Shown: piece by piece, positions 1 through 10,224 of the stretch
How positions within the stretch are numbered: the first letter of the stretch is position 1
How the letters are laid out: each line of letters opens with the position of its first letter
Assembly: GCA_963971225.1 (NCBI GenBank)
Contig: OZ020267.1
Location: forward strand, 88,773,648-88,837,647
Direction of reading: 5' to 3'
Length of the DNA: 64,000 nucleotides
Source of the DNA: Melieria omissa
Taxonomy: Eukaryota; Arthropoda; Insecta; Diptera; Ulidiidae
Notes under the pieces: generated by a model
What the model was told of the DNA's origin: nothing
The model's database searches: none
The model's input: only the letters and a program-made list of their open reading frames with translations
Translations under genes and position numbers: made by a program

Positions 1-807
1 AGTAATTTCTTCTTTGTTTAAATCCATTTTCTTCAAATAATGAGAATATCAAAAACTAGGCGAAAATGTGAATGAAAGAAGATTGGCCGCTTAAACGTCA
101 AAAAAAGTCAAGCAGAGTTGCATTCTTTATATACAGTTCGTCAAGTAAATGTTTGCAAATTTAAAGAAGGTAGAAAATTATTTTGAAAAGCTTATAATAT
201 AACAGAAGTTGCAATATTTTGAAATTATTTGAAAAATATAGATTAATTGAATATTTCATTCTCATATAATATCAAAGTAATGTCTATTTGATTCGCGTAT
301 TGAAGAGCGAATTGATTTGAAAGTATCTCCTGGACAACCCAGAAAACTGTCTGACAGAGAAGAAAGAAAAATCATCCGAAAAGTTTGTGAAAACCCCCGT
401 GTCTCAATAAGGGAAATGGCTTTGGATATACAAAAATAGAATGCGGAACTGTAGTATCTCATGAAACTGTTCGGAACTGTACGGCGCCAAATTTTTAATG
501 CAATCTTGGTTTTGAAAGAAGACAAATTTTTTGACAGTTTGAAATATAGCTCCATTCCCTTTTTGAATTTGTACACTGTTTTCGCGTATCAAATAGACAT
601 TACTAATAATCAATATTTAAAAAAAAAAATTCAAAATATTGTAATGCCTGTTATATTTATAAGCTATCCAAAATAATTTATCTACCTTTTTTAAGTTTGC
701 AAACATTTACTTGACAAACTGTAAATGCATGAAGGCTTACGCAGAAACTTCTAAAGAGAATTGAAAAAAAAAAACGCAAAGGGAAAAGCCTTCGTGTAAA
801 TAGGCTC
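1..807. mobile_element. Harbinger-like element, right part (cut by window start)
   Basis: Bases 1-121 match 44560-44681 almost base for base, and bases 725-807 match 45920-45999, so this is the right part of a second copy of the element at 44269-45999. The right terminal repeat reads inward as GAGCCTATTTACACGAAGG and is followed by TGA where the complete copy has a TAA target duplication. No coding region remains. A Tc1-like element (134-721) is inserted in it. Assignment to PIF/Harbinger rests only on the 3-bp TAA duplication of the other copy. Confidence 0.7.
134..721 (+). mobile_element. Defective Tc1-like element with about 150-bp terminal inverted repeats
   Basis: The element starts CAGTTCGTCAAGTAAATG and ends with the complement CATTTACTTGACAAACTG; TA dinucleotides lie outside both ends (132-133 and 722-723). 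The inverted repeats extend about 150 bp inward (to the stretch near 280-296 and its partner near 582-600). Between them lies a plus-strand relic of the paired-like DNA-binding domain of a Tc1 transposase (about 315-440, with the pattern PGQPRKLSDREERKIIRK then a stop). The DDE catalytic half is deleted. It is non-autonomous. Confidence 0.88.
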
Positions 808-1490
808 TGAGTCATATATTAATAGAAACTTTATACTACTTTACTTTTACTTTATACTACTTTGCTACAATAGCAGGGCCGTAGCTAGAGGGGTTAGGGA
901 GTCCTGACCAGCGTTGCCGTTTTGGTTATTTTTAACCAAAAATGGTTATTTGTATTTTTGCAAATGGATTTTGGTTATTTGGTGATTTTTGATCAAATTT
1001 GGTTATTTTTTAGAACATTGCCCATTGATGACAAAATGTATATTATAGAATATAGCACACTGATACAAAATGTATCATAAATATCACTGAGCACAATATT
1101 ATTGGGAGTGGCAATAATATTGATACTGATTGATAGTGCCAACTCATAGTCATTGCGTTTTCTCGTAAAAGAGTAAGTAGCATTTTTTAATTCGATAACT
1201 ACAGTCGGGTCTGGATATAGTGAACTACTTATTGCAAGGCCTGCTCACTAGAGCTGCGACATCGACCGAAAAACATCGATGTTGAAAACATTGATGTTTT
1301 GCTGAAGGAGGTATCGATGTTGACAAAACATCAGCTAAAAAACATGTTTTTTTAATGGAAATGTAAGCTACATATATCTTAATTGTTTTCATTATTTTTT
1401 TATCATATTAAATAAAATCCAATACTAGTTTTGTTCAGTTCACATCACCACTTGGGTATTGATATAATCTACAAATCAAACATTTAAATA

Positions 1491-2781
1491 TAGGGTGTTT
1501 TTTTTAGAGGTATAGAACTTCGAATTGAAATAAAACACAAGAAAATCGTTTTAATGTCCATCAATTTGGCTTTATTGGAAGGATATTTTTATGCCATTAA
1601 TGTTTAAATATGATTTCGGGCATGTGGCCGCCGCGGCTGGCTCGAATAAAGCCAATTCTACAGGTCCAATTTTCAACCACTTTTTCGAGCATTTGGGGCC
1701 GTATGTCGGCAATAACGCCACGAATGTTGGCTTCCAAGTCCCCTAACGTTTCTGGTTTGTTGGCGTAGACGAGCGACTTCACATATCCCCAAAGAAAATA
1801 ATCCAATGGTGTCAAATCAAACGATCTTGGTGGCCAATTGACAGGTCCATTCCGCGAAATTATGCGCTCATCGAATGTTTCCTTCAATAAATCGATTGTG
1901 ACGTGCGCTGTGTGGCATGTAGCGCCGTCTTGTTGGAACCACAACTCATCCACATTCATGCCATCCAATTCGGGAACAAAATAGTCGGTTATCATGGCTC
2001 TATACCGGTCTCCATTAACGGTAACTGACTCTCCAGCATTATTTCGGAAGCAGTATGGCCCAATGACTCCACCAGCCCATAGAGCACACCAAACAGTCAG
2101 TTTTTGTGGATGTAATGGCGTCTCAAGGGTTTCATGTGGATTCTCTTCACTCCAAATGCGGCAATTTTGCTTGTTGACGTAGACATTCAACCAAAAATGA
2201 GCCTCATCACTGAACAAAATTTTGCGATGAAAATCAGCATCGAGATCAATCTCATTTTGGCCCATACACCAAAATCACGACGCATTGCATGGTCTCGCGG
2301 CTTTAATTCTTGCACAAGCTGGATCTTGTAAGGTCGCAAGCCAAGATCTTTGCGCAAAATCTTCCATAAAGTTGATGGACAAAGCTCCAATTGCTGTGCA
2401 CGGTGGCGAATCGATTCATTCGGGTCCTCTTCAACATTTTGCTCTACAGCGGCAATTGTTTCTTCGGTGCGCACTGTTCGACATCTCTGCGGATGCGTAT
2501 TATCACATAGAGTAAACGTAGTGCGAAAACGACCCATGGTTAACCGAATTAATTGCTCTGATGGACCATAAAATGGACGGAGCTTGCGGTAAACTTCGCG
2601 AACTGAACCATTATTTTCGAAATAAATTTGCACGATTTGCAAGCGTTGTTCTTTTGTCAACCTGTTCATGATGAAATGGCAAACCAAACTGAACATAAAT
2701 GACATTAGAGTTGCCAGATTTGACCACAAAATGTCAGTTTTATCTCTATTCGAAAAACAAACCTCTAAAAAAAACACCCTA
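1491..2781 (-). mobile_element. rosa-type (DD41D) mariner, nearly complete
   Basis: Inverted ends TAGGGTGTTTTTTTTAGAGGT at both sides (20-21 bp) with flanking TA at 1489-1490 and 2782-2783. It carries one transposase reading frame on the minus strand, split by a single frameshift (see 1597-2669). At 1.29 kb the length is normal for a mariner. A decayed relative lies at 59155-59699. Confidence 0.9.
1597..2669 (-). pseudogene. DD41D (rosa-type) mariner transposase, one frameshift
   Basis: This is a cut-and-paste transposase of the IS630/Tc1/mariner superfamily. The first part starts at 2669 (MNRLTKEQRLQIV) and holds the helix-turn-helix region; the second runs to 1597. The frames join at about 2265, where the reading shifts by one base just after FGVWA. 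Catalytic residues are visible: Asp in FSDEAHF, Asp in QQDGATCH and Asp in TPLDYF. The last two are separated by 41 residues, which is the DD41D spacing of the rosa family described from Ceratitis rosa. Total length is about 350 residues, full size. Apart from the frameshift it looks intact, so the copy is fairly recent. Confidence 0.9.
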
Positions 2782-3069
2782 TACATACATATGCAAAATT
2801 TCTTTACAAAAAATTAATGCTACAAAACTATGACGAAAAAGAGTGTGAATTCACATTATTACTTTAATTGTTAAAAAATTCTTATTAACCCTTTCACTAC
2901 AGATTTTTAGTGGGAAACTTAAAATTTTAAATTTTACGTTTCAGGCTTCTATGTGGTTATATTATCAACACTCCATAAGACATTTTTTAATTTTTATACT
3001 CGGACCCTGTATTTTAGAGTGTATTTCTATGAGAACAACCACATCGTTGTGGCTTTAATAATTACTTAA

Positions 3070-4393
3070 CCTTAGAACCGTGACTTGGCTATACAACTTA
3101 ATCTCATGACTTGAACACTCAGTGCCCAGTAATGTATTTTGTATGGAAATTTGAGCTTTTTTTTGAATTTTTTTTATAAAAAGGCCAATATTTCGCTTAT
3201 TTATGCAAATAATTTATTGAAACCGTTATTTATTGTTAGAAAAAAGATTTTTAGCTTAAAAATATAAAAATCATATAAAGTTTTGGTTTTGAACCGCTCA
3301 AATTGGTGAAATTCTCCGTTGTCGTTTTGATGCGTTTTGATTTGGTGTTGACTTTTTTGGAATATTGTCTGCATCTTCATCAATATCTAAGTCCGTATCA
3401 GCATCGGCATTGTATTTTGCGAAAAAGGCCCTTTTCACATGCCCTTATATACTAGTATTTGATGCATGTTTCTGTACTAATTCCATAGTACAGAAATATT
3501 TTGCAATTTTCAAAAAGCATGAACGCTCCATGTCTAGCGGCATCCAGCATATTGCCGTTGGCGAATGGGCCATGTTTTTCTTTTGCCAGTGAATCCACGT
3601 AGCATTTTGTCAAATGTATCGACACCACCTTTATGCTCATTATAGTCATGTATGACTACTGCATTTTTGTTACAGGATTCATTTCTTTGCTGGCATGGGC
3701 AGTTGAAATCCAATATCCACCATAGAGTTTGACCACCATACAGTTTGGTCGTTCCTTCCTTGACCAAAATATTTTTCTCCATGATTGGCCTCAATAACCG
3801 AAGTTGACAAAACAAGCCTGTTTTACCAGGATCCATGTCTACTGCAGTTTCCTCGTTGTCATATTCTTCGAAACGTGGATCTGGAATGGGCTGAGCAGTA
3901 TCTTCTCCGAAGTCAGACTGGTCACTGGGTGTCAGTCAGCCATCAAATGTAGGTTCATTTCCACCATCATCACATCGCCATGAGCATTGAAATAAATTGG
4001 ATCTGTTTCCTCTTCTTCTTCGGTTAATTCACGGCATAGGCTAGCCAAATAAACCGCAAATTCCTCACTCATTTCCAAAAAAATATATTTATCACTACTA
4101 AAATAAATCCACAATAAACACCAAAAATCGTTAGCAAATTACTATTATCCATACAAAATATATCAGGAAATATTATGGGCACTGAGTGCCCCAAGTTACG
4201 TATAGCGTACTCATCTTATAAAATGGCATAACTTTCTTATTATAAAAGGTATACACCTGTAATTTTGGCAACATATAACCAAAAGTACAATCTATCTGCC
4301 GACTAAAAAAAAACAAATTGGACTTCCCAAATCCCCGAAATTGAACATTAAAAATTAATATGGGCACTGAGTGCCCAACTCACGGTTCTAAGG
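3070..4393 (-). mobile_element. piggyBac-like element with decayed transposase
   Basis: Perfect inverted ends CCTTAGAACCGTGA with TTAA at 3066-3069 and 4394-4397. A subterminal palindromic motif GGGCACTGAGTGCCC occurs twice near the right end (4174-4188, 4360-4374) and partly near the left (3117-3128). It carries piggyBac transposase relics on the minus strand. At 1.3 kb it is about half the length of an autonomous copy, so it is an internal-deletion derivative. Confidence 0.85.
3250..4072 (-). pseudogene. piggyBac-like transposase, internally deleted and frameshifted
   Basis: The start is at 4072 (MSEEFAVYLASLCREL, followed by an acidic stretch). The acidic N-terminal region joins directly to the C-terminal part of the catalytic domain at about 3836-3540. 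The strongest motif is YNEHKGGVDTFDKM at about 3640-3600, the conserved block around the last catalytic Asp of piggyBac transposases, followed by TGKRKTWPIRQRQY. The first two catalytic Asp regions are missing. Beyond 3540 the reading continues in another frame (LAKEKHGPFANGNMLDAA). The family call is firm and the gene is dead. Confidence 0.85.
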
Positions 4394-5473
4394 TTAAACA
4401 TACAATATTTTACGTAGAACGAACATTTTAATATTTCTTCATTTACTTCAGCCAAAATTAAACAAAAAATTATCTTAATTGAAAGAAAACGTCAAATTAA
4501 AAAGTTAATTAATTTTTCTGCTTCTTCTTCCTTTACTCTGTCAAGATATATCATTAAAAAAACATGTATACTTCTCTTATACTTAAATATTCAGTTTATT
4601 CATTTCGTATTTTTGCTAAAACTTCAAACTAAGTATTCTAAGGACCAACAAAAAATGTAATTTTGATATCACAGAGGGTTCAGACGCCCACAAAATAACA
4701 TGTTGCCATATGACAACAAAATAGCGAAAGGGTTAACAGTTTGTGGCAGTTCCCTTTCTGCTCGTCGCTGTGTACTTTCGACGGAACTATAAGATGGCTC
4801 TACAATGTATATGCAAGGTGCATTTTTTACTTATTGTGAGAATCTTCGCATGTAAAAAGTCTGAACCAAATTATTGCCTTACATGAAAAAAAATTATTAA
4901 ATTGCAACATCGACACAAAACATCGAACCAAAACATCGATGTTGAAGAAACATCGGGTTGCAAACATCGATGTTTAAAACACTCGATGTTGATGCTAAAC
5001 ATCGATGTTTATAAAACATCGATGCCGATGTCGCAGATCTACTGCTCACAGTATTGAGGTTGTTCACTATATCAAGGTAAGAATTTTTGTTCAAAAACTC
5101 GTTTTATTTGCTCAAACTACACTGTGTGTATATAAATTTAAAAGATCATTTAAATAAAAACTAAAAACCGTACTTTCAACCACAATCGGTTTGTACTCGA
5201 CAAAAAACAATATGAAAACAATGATTTTGTAACAATCAATAGCAAAACTACAAATTAGGGGAATACCCTCTTTCATTTTTGATTCATTCTTGTGTTTTTT
5301 GTTGCTTTTTGGTTTAAATTGCTTTCAGAATTTTTTTCAGTATTTAGAGGTTTCCGTTTGTTCAATATTTAGAGTACTCCATGTAAACATTTGAGTGTTC
5401 ACTATATCGAGGTGTTTACTATACCCAGACACGACTGTATGTTTTAAGAGTCAACAACACTTTTTTACGATTA

Positions 5474-5812
5474 ATAATTAATTTAATAATTGACTGGCAC
5501 GACAGCCCGCTTACGCGAGACTAAGGCCTAGCTTCCCGCAACCACCCGTGTTGTGCGTGTGAATTTTGTACGCGGGTGGAAGGGACCTACAGTTTTATGC
5601 CGGTTCCGAACGGCAGGTTGGGAGCTTTTTCATAGGCAATTTTTACTCTCAGAGGTTTGCCATTTCCAGCTGAGAGGACAGCCACCGAAAGAGAAAACGA
5701 GTTTCCCGTTATTTTTTTTAGGTGTTACTACATGCAGTATTCGATCTTGCGTCGCTCTGCATGCGACTCGTTGGACTGGGCACTAACCAACTGAGCCACG
5801 GCGGCTGTGACC
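5474..5812 (-). mobile_element. tRNA-derived SINE, copy A
   Basis: Read on the minus strand it begins AGCCGCCGTGGCTCAGTTGG, whose TGGCTCAGTTGG is a pol III box A. A degenerate box B follows about 50 bases on, then a body shared with 27613, 29732 and 52017 and an A/T-rich tail at 5474-5490. A 13-bp target duplication TTTTTTACGATTA lies at 5461-5473 and 5813-5825. The body of about 320 bp is nearly identical in four copies. It encodes no protein and would depend on a LINE partner. Confidence 0.9.
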
Positions 5813-5972
5813 TTTTTTACGATTACTTTTTGTAAAAGTATTGTTGTTTTGTAAAAGTAAAGTAGTTGTTTATGTCAAATAAACATTTTAGTTATTTTCG
5901 TTACATTTTGGTTATTTTTATTTTTGTTCCTGATTAATAATTTGTTTTTCTTGTGGCAACGCTGGTCCTGAC

Positions 5973-6274
5973 CCCCTGAAATGTTAGAACATTCTTTAAA
6001 ATTATGATTTTCCAAACTGTGTACTAATTACAACCATACATGGTAATGTTTATATATAGCCCAAGGTCTGTTTGGAAACTTTTCCAGTAAAATGAAATAA
6101 ATGAAATCTGGAGAGTAAGCCCTAAAAGGAGAAAAGCTCCCAAAAATGAAATTATCAAAAAATGTAAACAAACAGACATTTTTAAAAACTTGCAAGTTTA
6201 GATATAACCCTAGTTTTGACAAGTGGGTCTTGGCACATTCACAATACACAGAAAAAAGAGTGTAACCAGGAGAG
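5973..6274. other. Intergenic, nothing recognised
   Basis: About 300 bp between the outer hAT and the TTAA MITE. I see no terminal repeat, no coding motif and no RNA gene. The first bases (CCCCTGAAATG) continue the sequence interrupted by the hAT. Confidence 0.5.
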
Positions 6275-6278
6275 TTAA

Positions 6279-6556
6279 CCTTCTGCCTGTCTCTTGGGGT
6301 ATATTTGACCCCAGGCGGAATAACAAAAACAGTTGAGCGGTTCTGTGCGCTCGTCTACTTGTGTTATTTAGTGTTAATCGCGCTTACGACTCAATAACAA
6401 ATCGAGAAAAACACTTTTCGGGGCTTTCCTCGTTTCTTTTGTGATTTATGTGTAACATTTCTTTATGTTTTGTCAGTAAATTATATAACCGTTTGGTTGC
6501 GGTCATCCTGACCCCAAAGGAGAGGGAACGCAATTTTAAGCAGGGACAGGCGAAGG
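6279..6556. mobile_element. TTAA-flanked MITE (CCTTCTGCCTGTC ends)
   Basis: The left end CCTTCTGCCTGTC and right end GACAGGCGAAGG are inverted repeats, with TTAA at 6275-6278 and 6557-6560. It is 278 bp with no reading frame, and a phrase like GGGGTCA recurs inverted near both ends (about 6296-6315 and 6505-6520). It is piggyBac-like by target site only. Confidence 0.75.
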
Positions 6557-6560
6557 TTAA

Positions 6561-6925
6561 AGAAAAAAACAGCTGATTTACAATTTTCTTTTAAAACTTA
6601 AAACTATAATTACACTTAAGTTTAATCAAACATTTAAGGCAAGAAAAAAATCGTTCGTTTTGCTCAATCTGTGAATTTTCCCTTTCAGCTGCAGCAGGAT
6701 AACCTGAGTAAGACGGTTGTAGGTCAGCAGTCTCACGAACGCACAACTTCTTTGCTGCTTCCATTTGCCAGATTTTTCTTGGCAGTCGATGACATGGCAT
6801 CCAGCTAGTGCCGCACGCATGATTTTAGTTTGGAGGGGGTTTTACCCACAAATTCTCATTTGAAACCATATTTTGCACTATGTATTTTTGTATTCTGGTT
6901 AGGTCCGAACCCCCAAATCCCCTTT
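6561..6925. other. Unassigned stretch with a weak minus-strand reading frame
   Basis: A minus-strand frame of 69 codons (6591-6800) has mixed composition but matches nothing I recognise. The part after about 6826 (a run of G then TTTTACCC, and later CGAACCCCCAAATCCCC) looks like the G-rich ends of mariner-type elements elsewhere in the window, so this may be a relic of one. Confidence 0.3.
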
Positions 6926-6927
6926 CA

Positions 6928-7448
6928 CGTGGGCAGTCCGATAAGTACTTAGCCCCACCGCCCGATGGTGCCACTATCGTCAGAGAAATTTACTATCGTG
7001 TAGTTCATCCTCGTAGACGGTTACTGTCAAAATTTTAGCCATATTGGATTTGTAGTTTTGTTTTGACCGCGTGTGGAAACGAACGTGTCCGCGGATTTTA
7101 GAAAAATGGAAAAAGAGCAATATCGGTCGGTGATTCGCCAAATTGGACGCATTAGGCTACGAACAGCTGCCCCATCTCCACCGTATTCTCCAGATTTAGC
7201 CCTGTGTGACTTCTTTTTGTTTCCAAACTTGAAAAAGTCACTCGCCGGGAAGAAATTTGAGTCGAATGAGGAGGTTATCGCCGCCACGGAGGCCTCCAGA
7301 AAACGTATTTTTCAGGCGGGTTAATAAAGTTGGAGCATCGCTGGATCAAGTGTATCGAGTTAAAAGGACTACGTTGAGAAATAAATCGCCATTTTTCCAA
7401 AATTTTCGTTTTTCTTTTGTAGGCTAAGTACTTATCGGACCACCCACG
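6928..7448 (+). mobile_element. Internally deleted mariner
   Basis: Long inverted ends share TCCGATAAGTACTTAGCC (left about 6937-6954, right complement about 7423-7440). The right end is followed by TA (7449-7450) and the left is preceded by CA, probably a mutated TA. It is 521 bp against about 1.3 kb for a full mariner. The internal deletion joins the first and last parts of the transposase in one open frame (7073-7324). Confidence 0.85.
7073..7324 (+). CDS. In-frame N-to-C fusion of a mariner transposase
   Basis: This is an 83-residue open frame. The first 22 residues (ADFRKMEKEQYRSVIR) match the extreme N-terminus of mariner transposases, before the helix-turn-helix. From residue 36 on it is the C-terminal block PPYSPDLALCDFFLFPNLKK, holding the YSPDLAP-type signature and the third catalytic Asp (in LCDFF). 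The first two catalytic Asp residues and both helix-turn-helices are gone, so it cannot catalyse transposition. The frame stays open across the deletion, which may be chance. No sign of host use is visible. Confidence 0.7.
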   Translation: METNVSADFRKMEKEQYRSVIRQIGRIRLRTAAPSPPYSPDLALCDFFLFPNLKKSLAGKKFESNEEVIAATEASRKRIFQAG

Positions 7449-7450
7449 TA

Positions 7451-8712
7451 TATGCGCAACTGCATTCAGCTATTTCGTTCGGAGCTCAACTGAATAATCT
7501 ATAGTAGCAGTGGTCTGAATTTTATTCTTCTAGCTTTATTGGTTTAACGTAAAGCTCCCATCCACAAGCAAACATTTAAAAATACAGAAAATTAAGTTTC
7601 TAGCATATATTTTTTTAACACGATTAGTTTTAGTATTGAAAATCCAAAATAGAAGAGTTATTCAAAGGGCGATTTCCTATTTCCTCATACATTTTATATT
7701 CATATTTGTGTCATTGCGTGAGCGCAAATATTTAAATCAATTTGTTAAAGTTGTTCTTACATCGTGGAAACTTTAAAATCCCTTTCAAAAAATAAAAAAC
7801 CGGAAAATGAAGATCTGAGTACGCAGTGTGACTATGTATGATATCTAGATTCACGTTTATGTAATTTTTAATGGATCTCGATAAAAGCTGTCTTTAAGGG
7901 TTTTAGATATTTACTTTCTTGTTATGTCTCAAAGCGCTAATCTTGGCAATGGATTTAGTAAGTAAAAGTTTAATCTTTGATGAGCTATTATACTTTACAA
8001 AATAGCATTTTAGCGGGGAAGCGATTATTTCTACGAAATTCGCGAGTAGAAGACCGGCAAGGGCTAATAACACATGAAATATCAGTAAACTGGACCCCCA
8101 TTTCCTTTTGTCAATTACCTGGATGAATTAATCCGTTAACATTCGACGCTTTATAGGGTTTATCCGGAAATCGTATCTTTCAGGAAATATTGTGCTAAAC
8201 CTCGTTCCCCTTCTTCGGAGTATACCAACCAGTATAACTGCTTGTTTTCTTACCTCCTACCCATATATATGTGCATCGGTAATTTGTTTGCAATGAAGTT
8301 TGAATTTATATATTGAATACAAAAAACATATTTATCTTCAACGTAATAACATATTTATTCCAACAGATACATTTTATTTATTTTAATTTAAAGCCAAAAA
8401 TTATGGCACTGTACTATGCCAGTGTAGAAGTAAAACTTTCTTATTTGACAGAACCATAAAACTTCACCTGCGTAAAAGAACTCGAATACGGGTCGGCAAA
8501 ATAGAACAATAACTAGACGTTGTTGGCAAAAATGGCTCCTCATATAATCGTACAATGCACAAGTATGTAGCTGTATTAGTGGCCCCAGTCGAATTTGTTA
8601 TGAGAAAAAGAACAGCAACAAAGAAATGTTTACAAACATTCACCGATTTCTGTTTCTATGCATCATATGATTAAAATTGAATTAAAGTGTGTTGAGAATA
8701 AATTTTGTAATT
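7451..8712. other. AT-rich DNA, nothing recognised
   Basis: About 1.26 kb with no TE ends, no motif-bearing reading frame and no RNA gene that I can see. It could be host intergenic or intronic DNA, since it is one of the few parts of the window without obvious TEs. Confidence 0.5.
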
Positions 8713-8940
8713 TCACGCTTCTAGCTCTCTTGTTGGTAGAAATAAATTCAGTCGTTCAGAAACAAACCGGTCCTCAGGTAGTTTACGAGAAAAACGAATT
8801 TGAAGAAAATATAGGAGATTGTAATTTTTAATTTGAATTTTCAAGCTGAAGCGCAAAGCTAATTTGTATGCGTCTTCGACTGCCTTGCTACGTCCGAACT
8901 CAAAATTAATACCCGAAATTGAGCATTCTGTGAATCCATG
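8713..8940 (-). other. Candidate coding exon, unknown product
   Basis: This minus-strand frame is open to a stop at 8713-8715 and has protein-like composition, for example FEFGRSKAVEDAYKLALRF and RKLPEDRFVSERLNLF. Just upstream on the same strand a T/A-rich tract (about 8970-8990) is followed by AG dinucleotides that could serve as acceptors. I do not recognise a family. It may equally be a chance open frame or a worn TE. It overlaps no TE end that I can find. Confidence 0.25.
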
Positions 8941-8995
8941 TTCTAAATTTGTATTTCTAGATTGTGTGTGATATATATATATATATAAAATCACA

Positions 8996-9047
8996 ATGTC
9001 ATACTCCTGGGATAATCGTGTGGACTTTGTTGTTCGGTACATGTACG
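8996..9047 (+). other. Candidate first coding exon with a consensus splice donor
   Basis: An ATG in a fly-like context (CACAATG, purine at -3) opens a 17-codon frame (MSYSWDNRVDFVVRYMY) that ends at a canonical donor G|GTAAGT at 9047/9048. The peptide is rich in aromatic and charged residues and looks like real coding sequence, but I cannot name the protein. No partner exon was identified downstream. If real, this is one of the few host gene pieces in the window. Confidence 0.3.
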
Positions 9048-9049
9048 GT

Positions 9050-10224
9050 AAGTGTTATCCTTTTTATTATCGTATACATAGCCATATTCACAAACACACA
9101 CATATGTATTGCGCAGATCTAAGGGTGAGCCAAAGAAAATTTAACAGGCTAATAAAAGATAAAATACATATTTTATGTGAAAATATAGGTCATGCACTGG
9201 TCATTGCTAAATCAGTAAAAGACATGAGAAACTGCTAAACATTCCACGCGAACATCCGTCTTGTGTATTAAGCATTCAAAAGTGTATACAAAAAATTATG
9301 CAGTGTCTGTTTTCTATTGTGTACACAATGCAATCGAAGAACTTGATATTGTGTACAAAAGAATACATCCGATTTCGAGAGTTCCATAACAAACGTTTCA
9401 ATATTGTATATGGCGATCGATGTATTTAGATAGAATTTAATATACACAATATCTAGATTGCTGAAAAAATGGAAATTGTAGCACGGTGACAATTATAATT
9501 GTGAAAAGAGAACAGAATCTCATACTTTACGGTCAAAGTTTAGTTTGCAGTGTTCCCTACACGCCAAATCTACAATTTGGTTCATACGGATTCCGTAAAC
9601 AAATAAGTTCAAAAGAAACACAAAATCTGGACGCTAATGATTAGTACATACTTAGACAATTCGAAACAATGTTTCGTTTGTCGGCTGTACTCCCATAGTT
9701 AAATTTAAACCTTGAATCCTTGAACCGCTGGCCTTGATCTAATTATCCTTGCAGTTATGTAAATAAAGCACCTAAATATGTCGAAGTAAGAACTTTTTAA
9801 CTTAAGGCTTCGAAATTATACCAAAAGAAGGAACGCTTTTAGGCATGAACAGATACAAGTTTTTTCATAAACATTTTCGATCTGCTATTGACCTTTCTTC
9901 GTGTATTATGTATCAACGTGAACTTCTGTTTGTTCAAATCCGCCATTTAGTTTATACACAACTTCTTACATAATCTTTTTGGAGTGATCAGCCGCCTTAC
10001 GAATATTTAGATATTTTTTCAGGTATTTTGATATATGATTGTCAGAACCTTGAAGACAAAAGAACTTTTTAAGATAAATAATGTGTGTAAATTATTAATT
10101 GTTATATAGTTATTGTAGTGGAGCAAAATTGAAAATTAAGGAAAAGAATGAATGAAAACATTTTTTTGTAAATGAAACCATTAGTATCATGCAAGCTTTT
10201 CAACGAAAAATGAGTTAAGATCAA
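9050..10224. other. AT-rich DNA, nothing recognised
   Basis: There are several short random open frames but no domain motif, TE end or RNA gene. If the exon at 8996 is real this would be its intron. Confidence 0.45.

Larger units (their letters stand above)
2889..4732. mobile_element. TTAA-flanked (piggyBac-like) element, outer copy
   Basis: Starts CCCTTTCACTAC and ends GCGAAAGGG, with TTAA at 2885-2888 and 4733-4736. The body is interrupted by a second TTAA element (3070-4393); own sequence is about 515 bp with no reading frame. The ends resemble the short TTAA MITEs at 12422 and 46744 (CCCTTTCAG). It lies inside the hAT at 1249-5041. Confidence 0.78.
1249..5041. mobile_element. hAT-type element with AACATCGATGTT subterminal repeats
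   Basis: Ends are TAGAGCTGCGACATCG and the complement of TAGATCTGCGACATCG (15/16 match), with a perfect 8-bp duplication CTGCTCAC at 1241-1248 and 5042-5049. The palindromic 12-mer AACATCGATGTT and near copies occur in both subterminal regions (about 1278-1345 and 4905-5025). No hAT transposase is left. A rosa mariner (1491-2781) and a TTAA element (2889-4732) are inserted in it. Confidence 0.86.
1202..5437. mobile_element. Tc1/pogo-type MITE carrying a nested hAT
   Basis: Inverted ends CAGTCGGGTCTGGATATAG and the complement of CAGTCGTGTCTGGGTATAG, flanked by TA at 1200-1201 and 5438-5439. Once the internal hAT is discounted, only about 440 bp of own sequence is left, with no coding capacity. 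A 186-bp relative lies at 43393-43578. The repeated phrase TTCACTATATC on both sides is a subterminal repeat. The family is a TA-target MITE; pogo/Tigger-like is my guess from the end sequence. Confidence 0.8.
909..5964. mobile_element. hAT-type element, outer shell of a five-level nest
   Basis: Ends are CAGCGTTGCC and GGCAACGCTG, flanked by a perfect 8-bp duplication GTCCTGAC (901-908 and 5965-5972), the hAT signature. Subterminal DNA repeats the motif GGTTATTTTT several times on both sides (about 920-1010 and 5890-5925). No transposase of its own remains. The body is filled by a TA-flanked element (1202-5437) and a SINE (5474-5812). The 5' flank (876-900) resembles a mariner end of the type seen at 26003, so this hAT may itself sit inside an older mariner. 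Confidence 0.88.

Noticed and set aside
1278..5025. CRISPR-like array from regular AACATCGATGTT repeats
   Set aside because: Irregular spacing, eukaryotic setting and position at hAT ends; subterminal transposon repeats explain them.
5553..5786. 77-codon plus-strand frame also seen at 29742-29984
   Set aside because: It is the antisense of the SINE body and recurs only because the SINE does.
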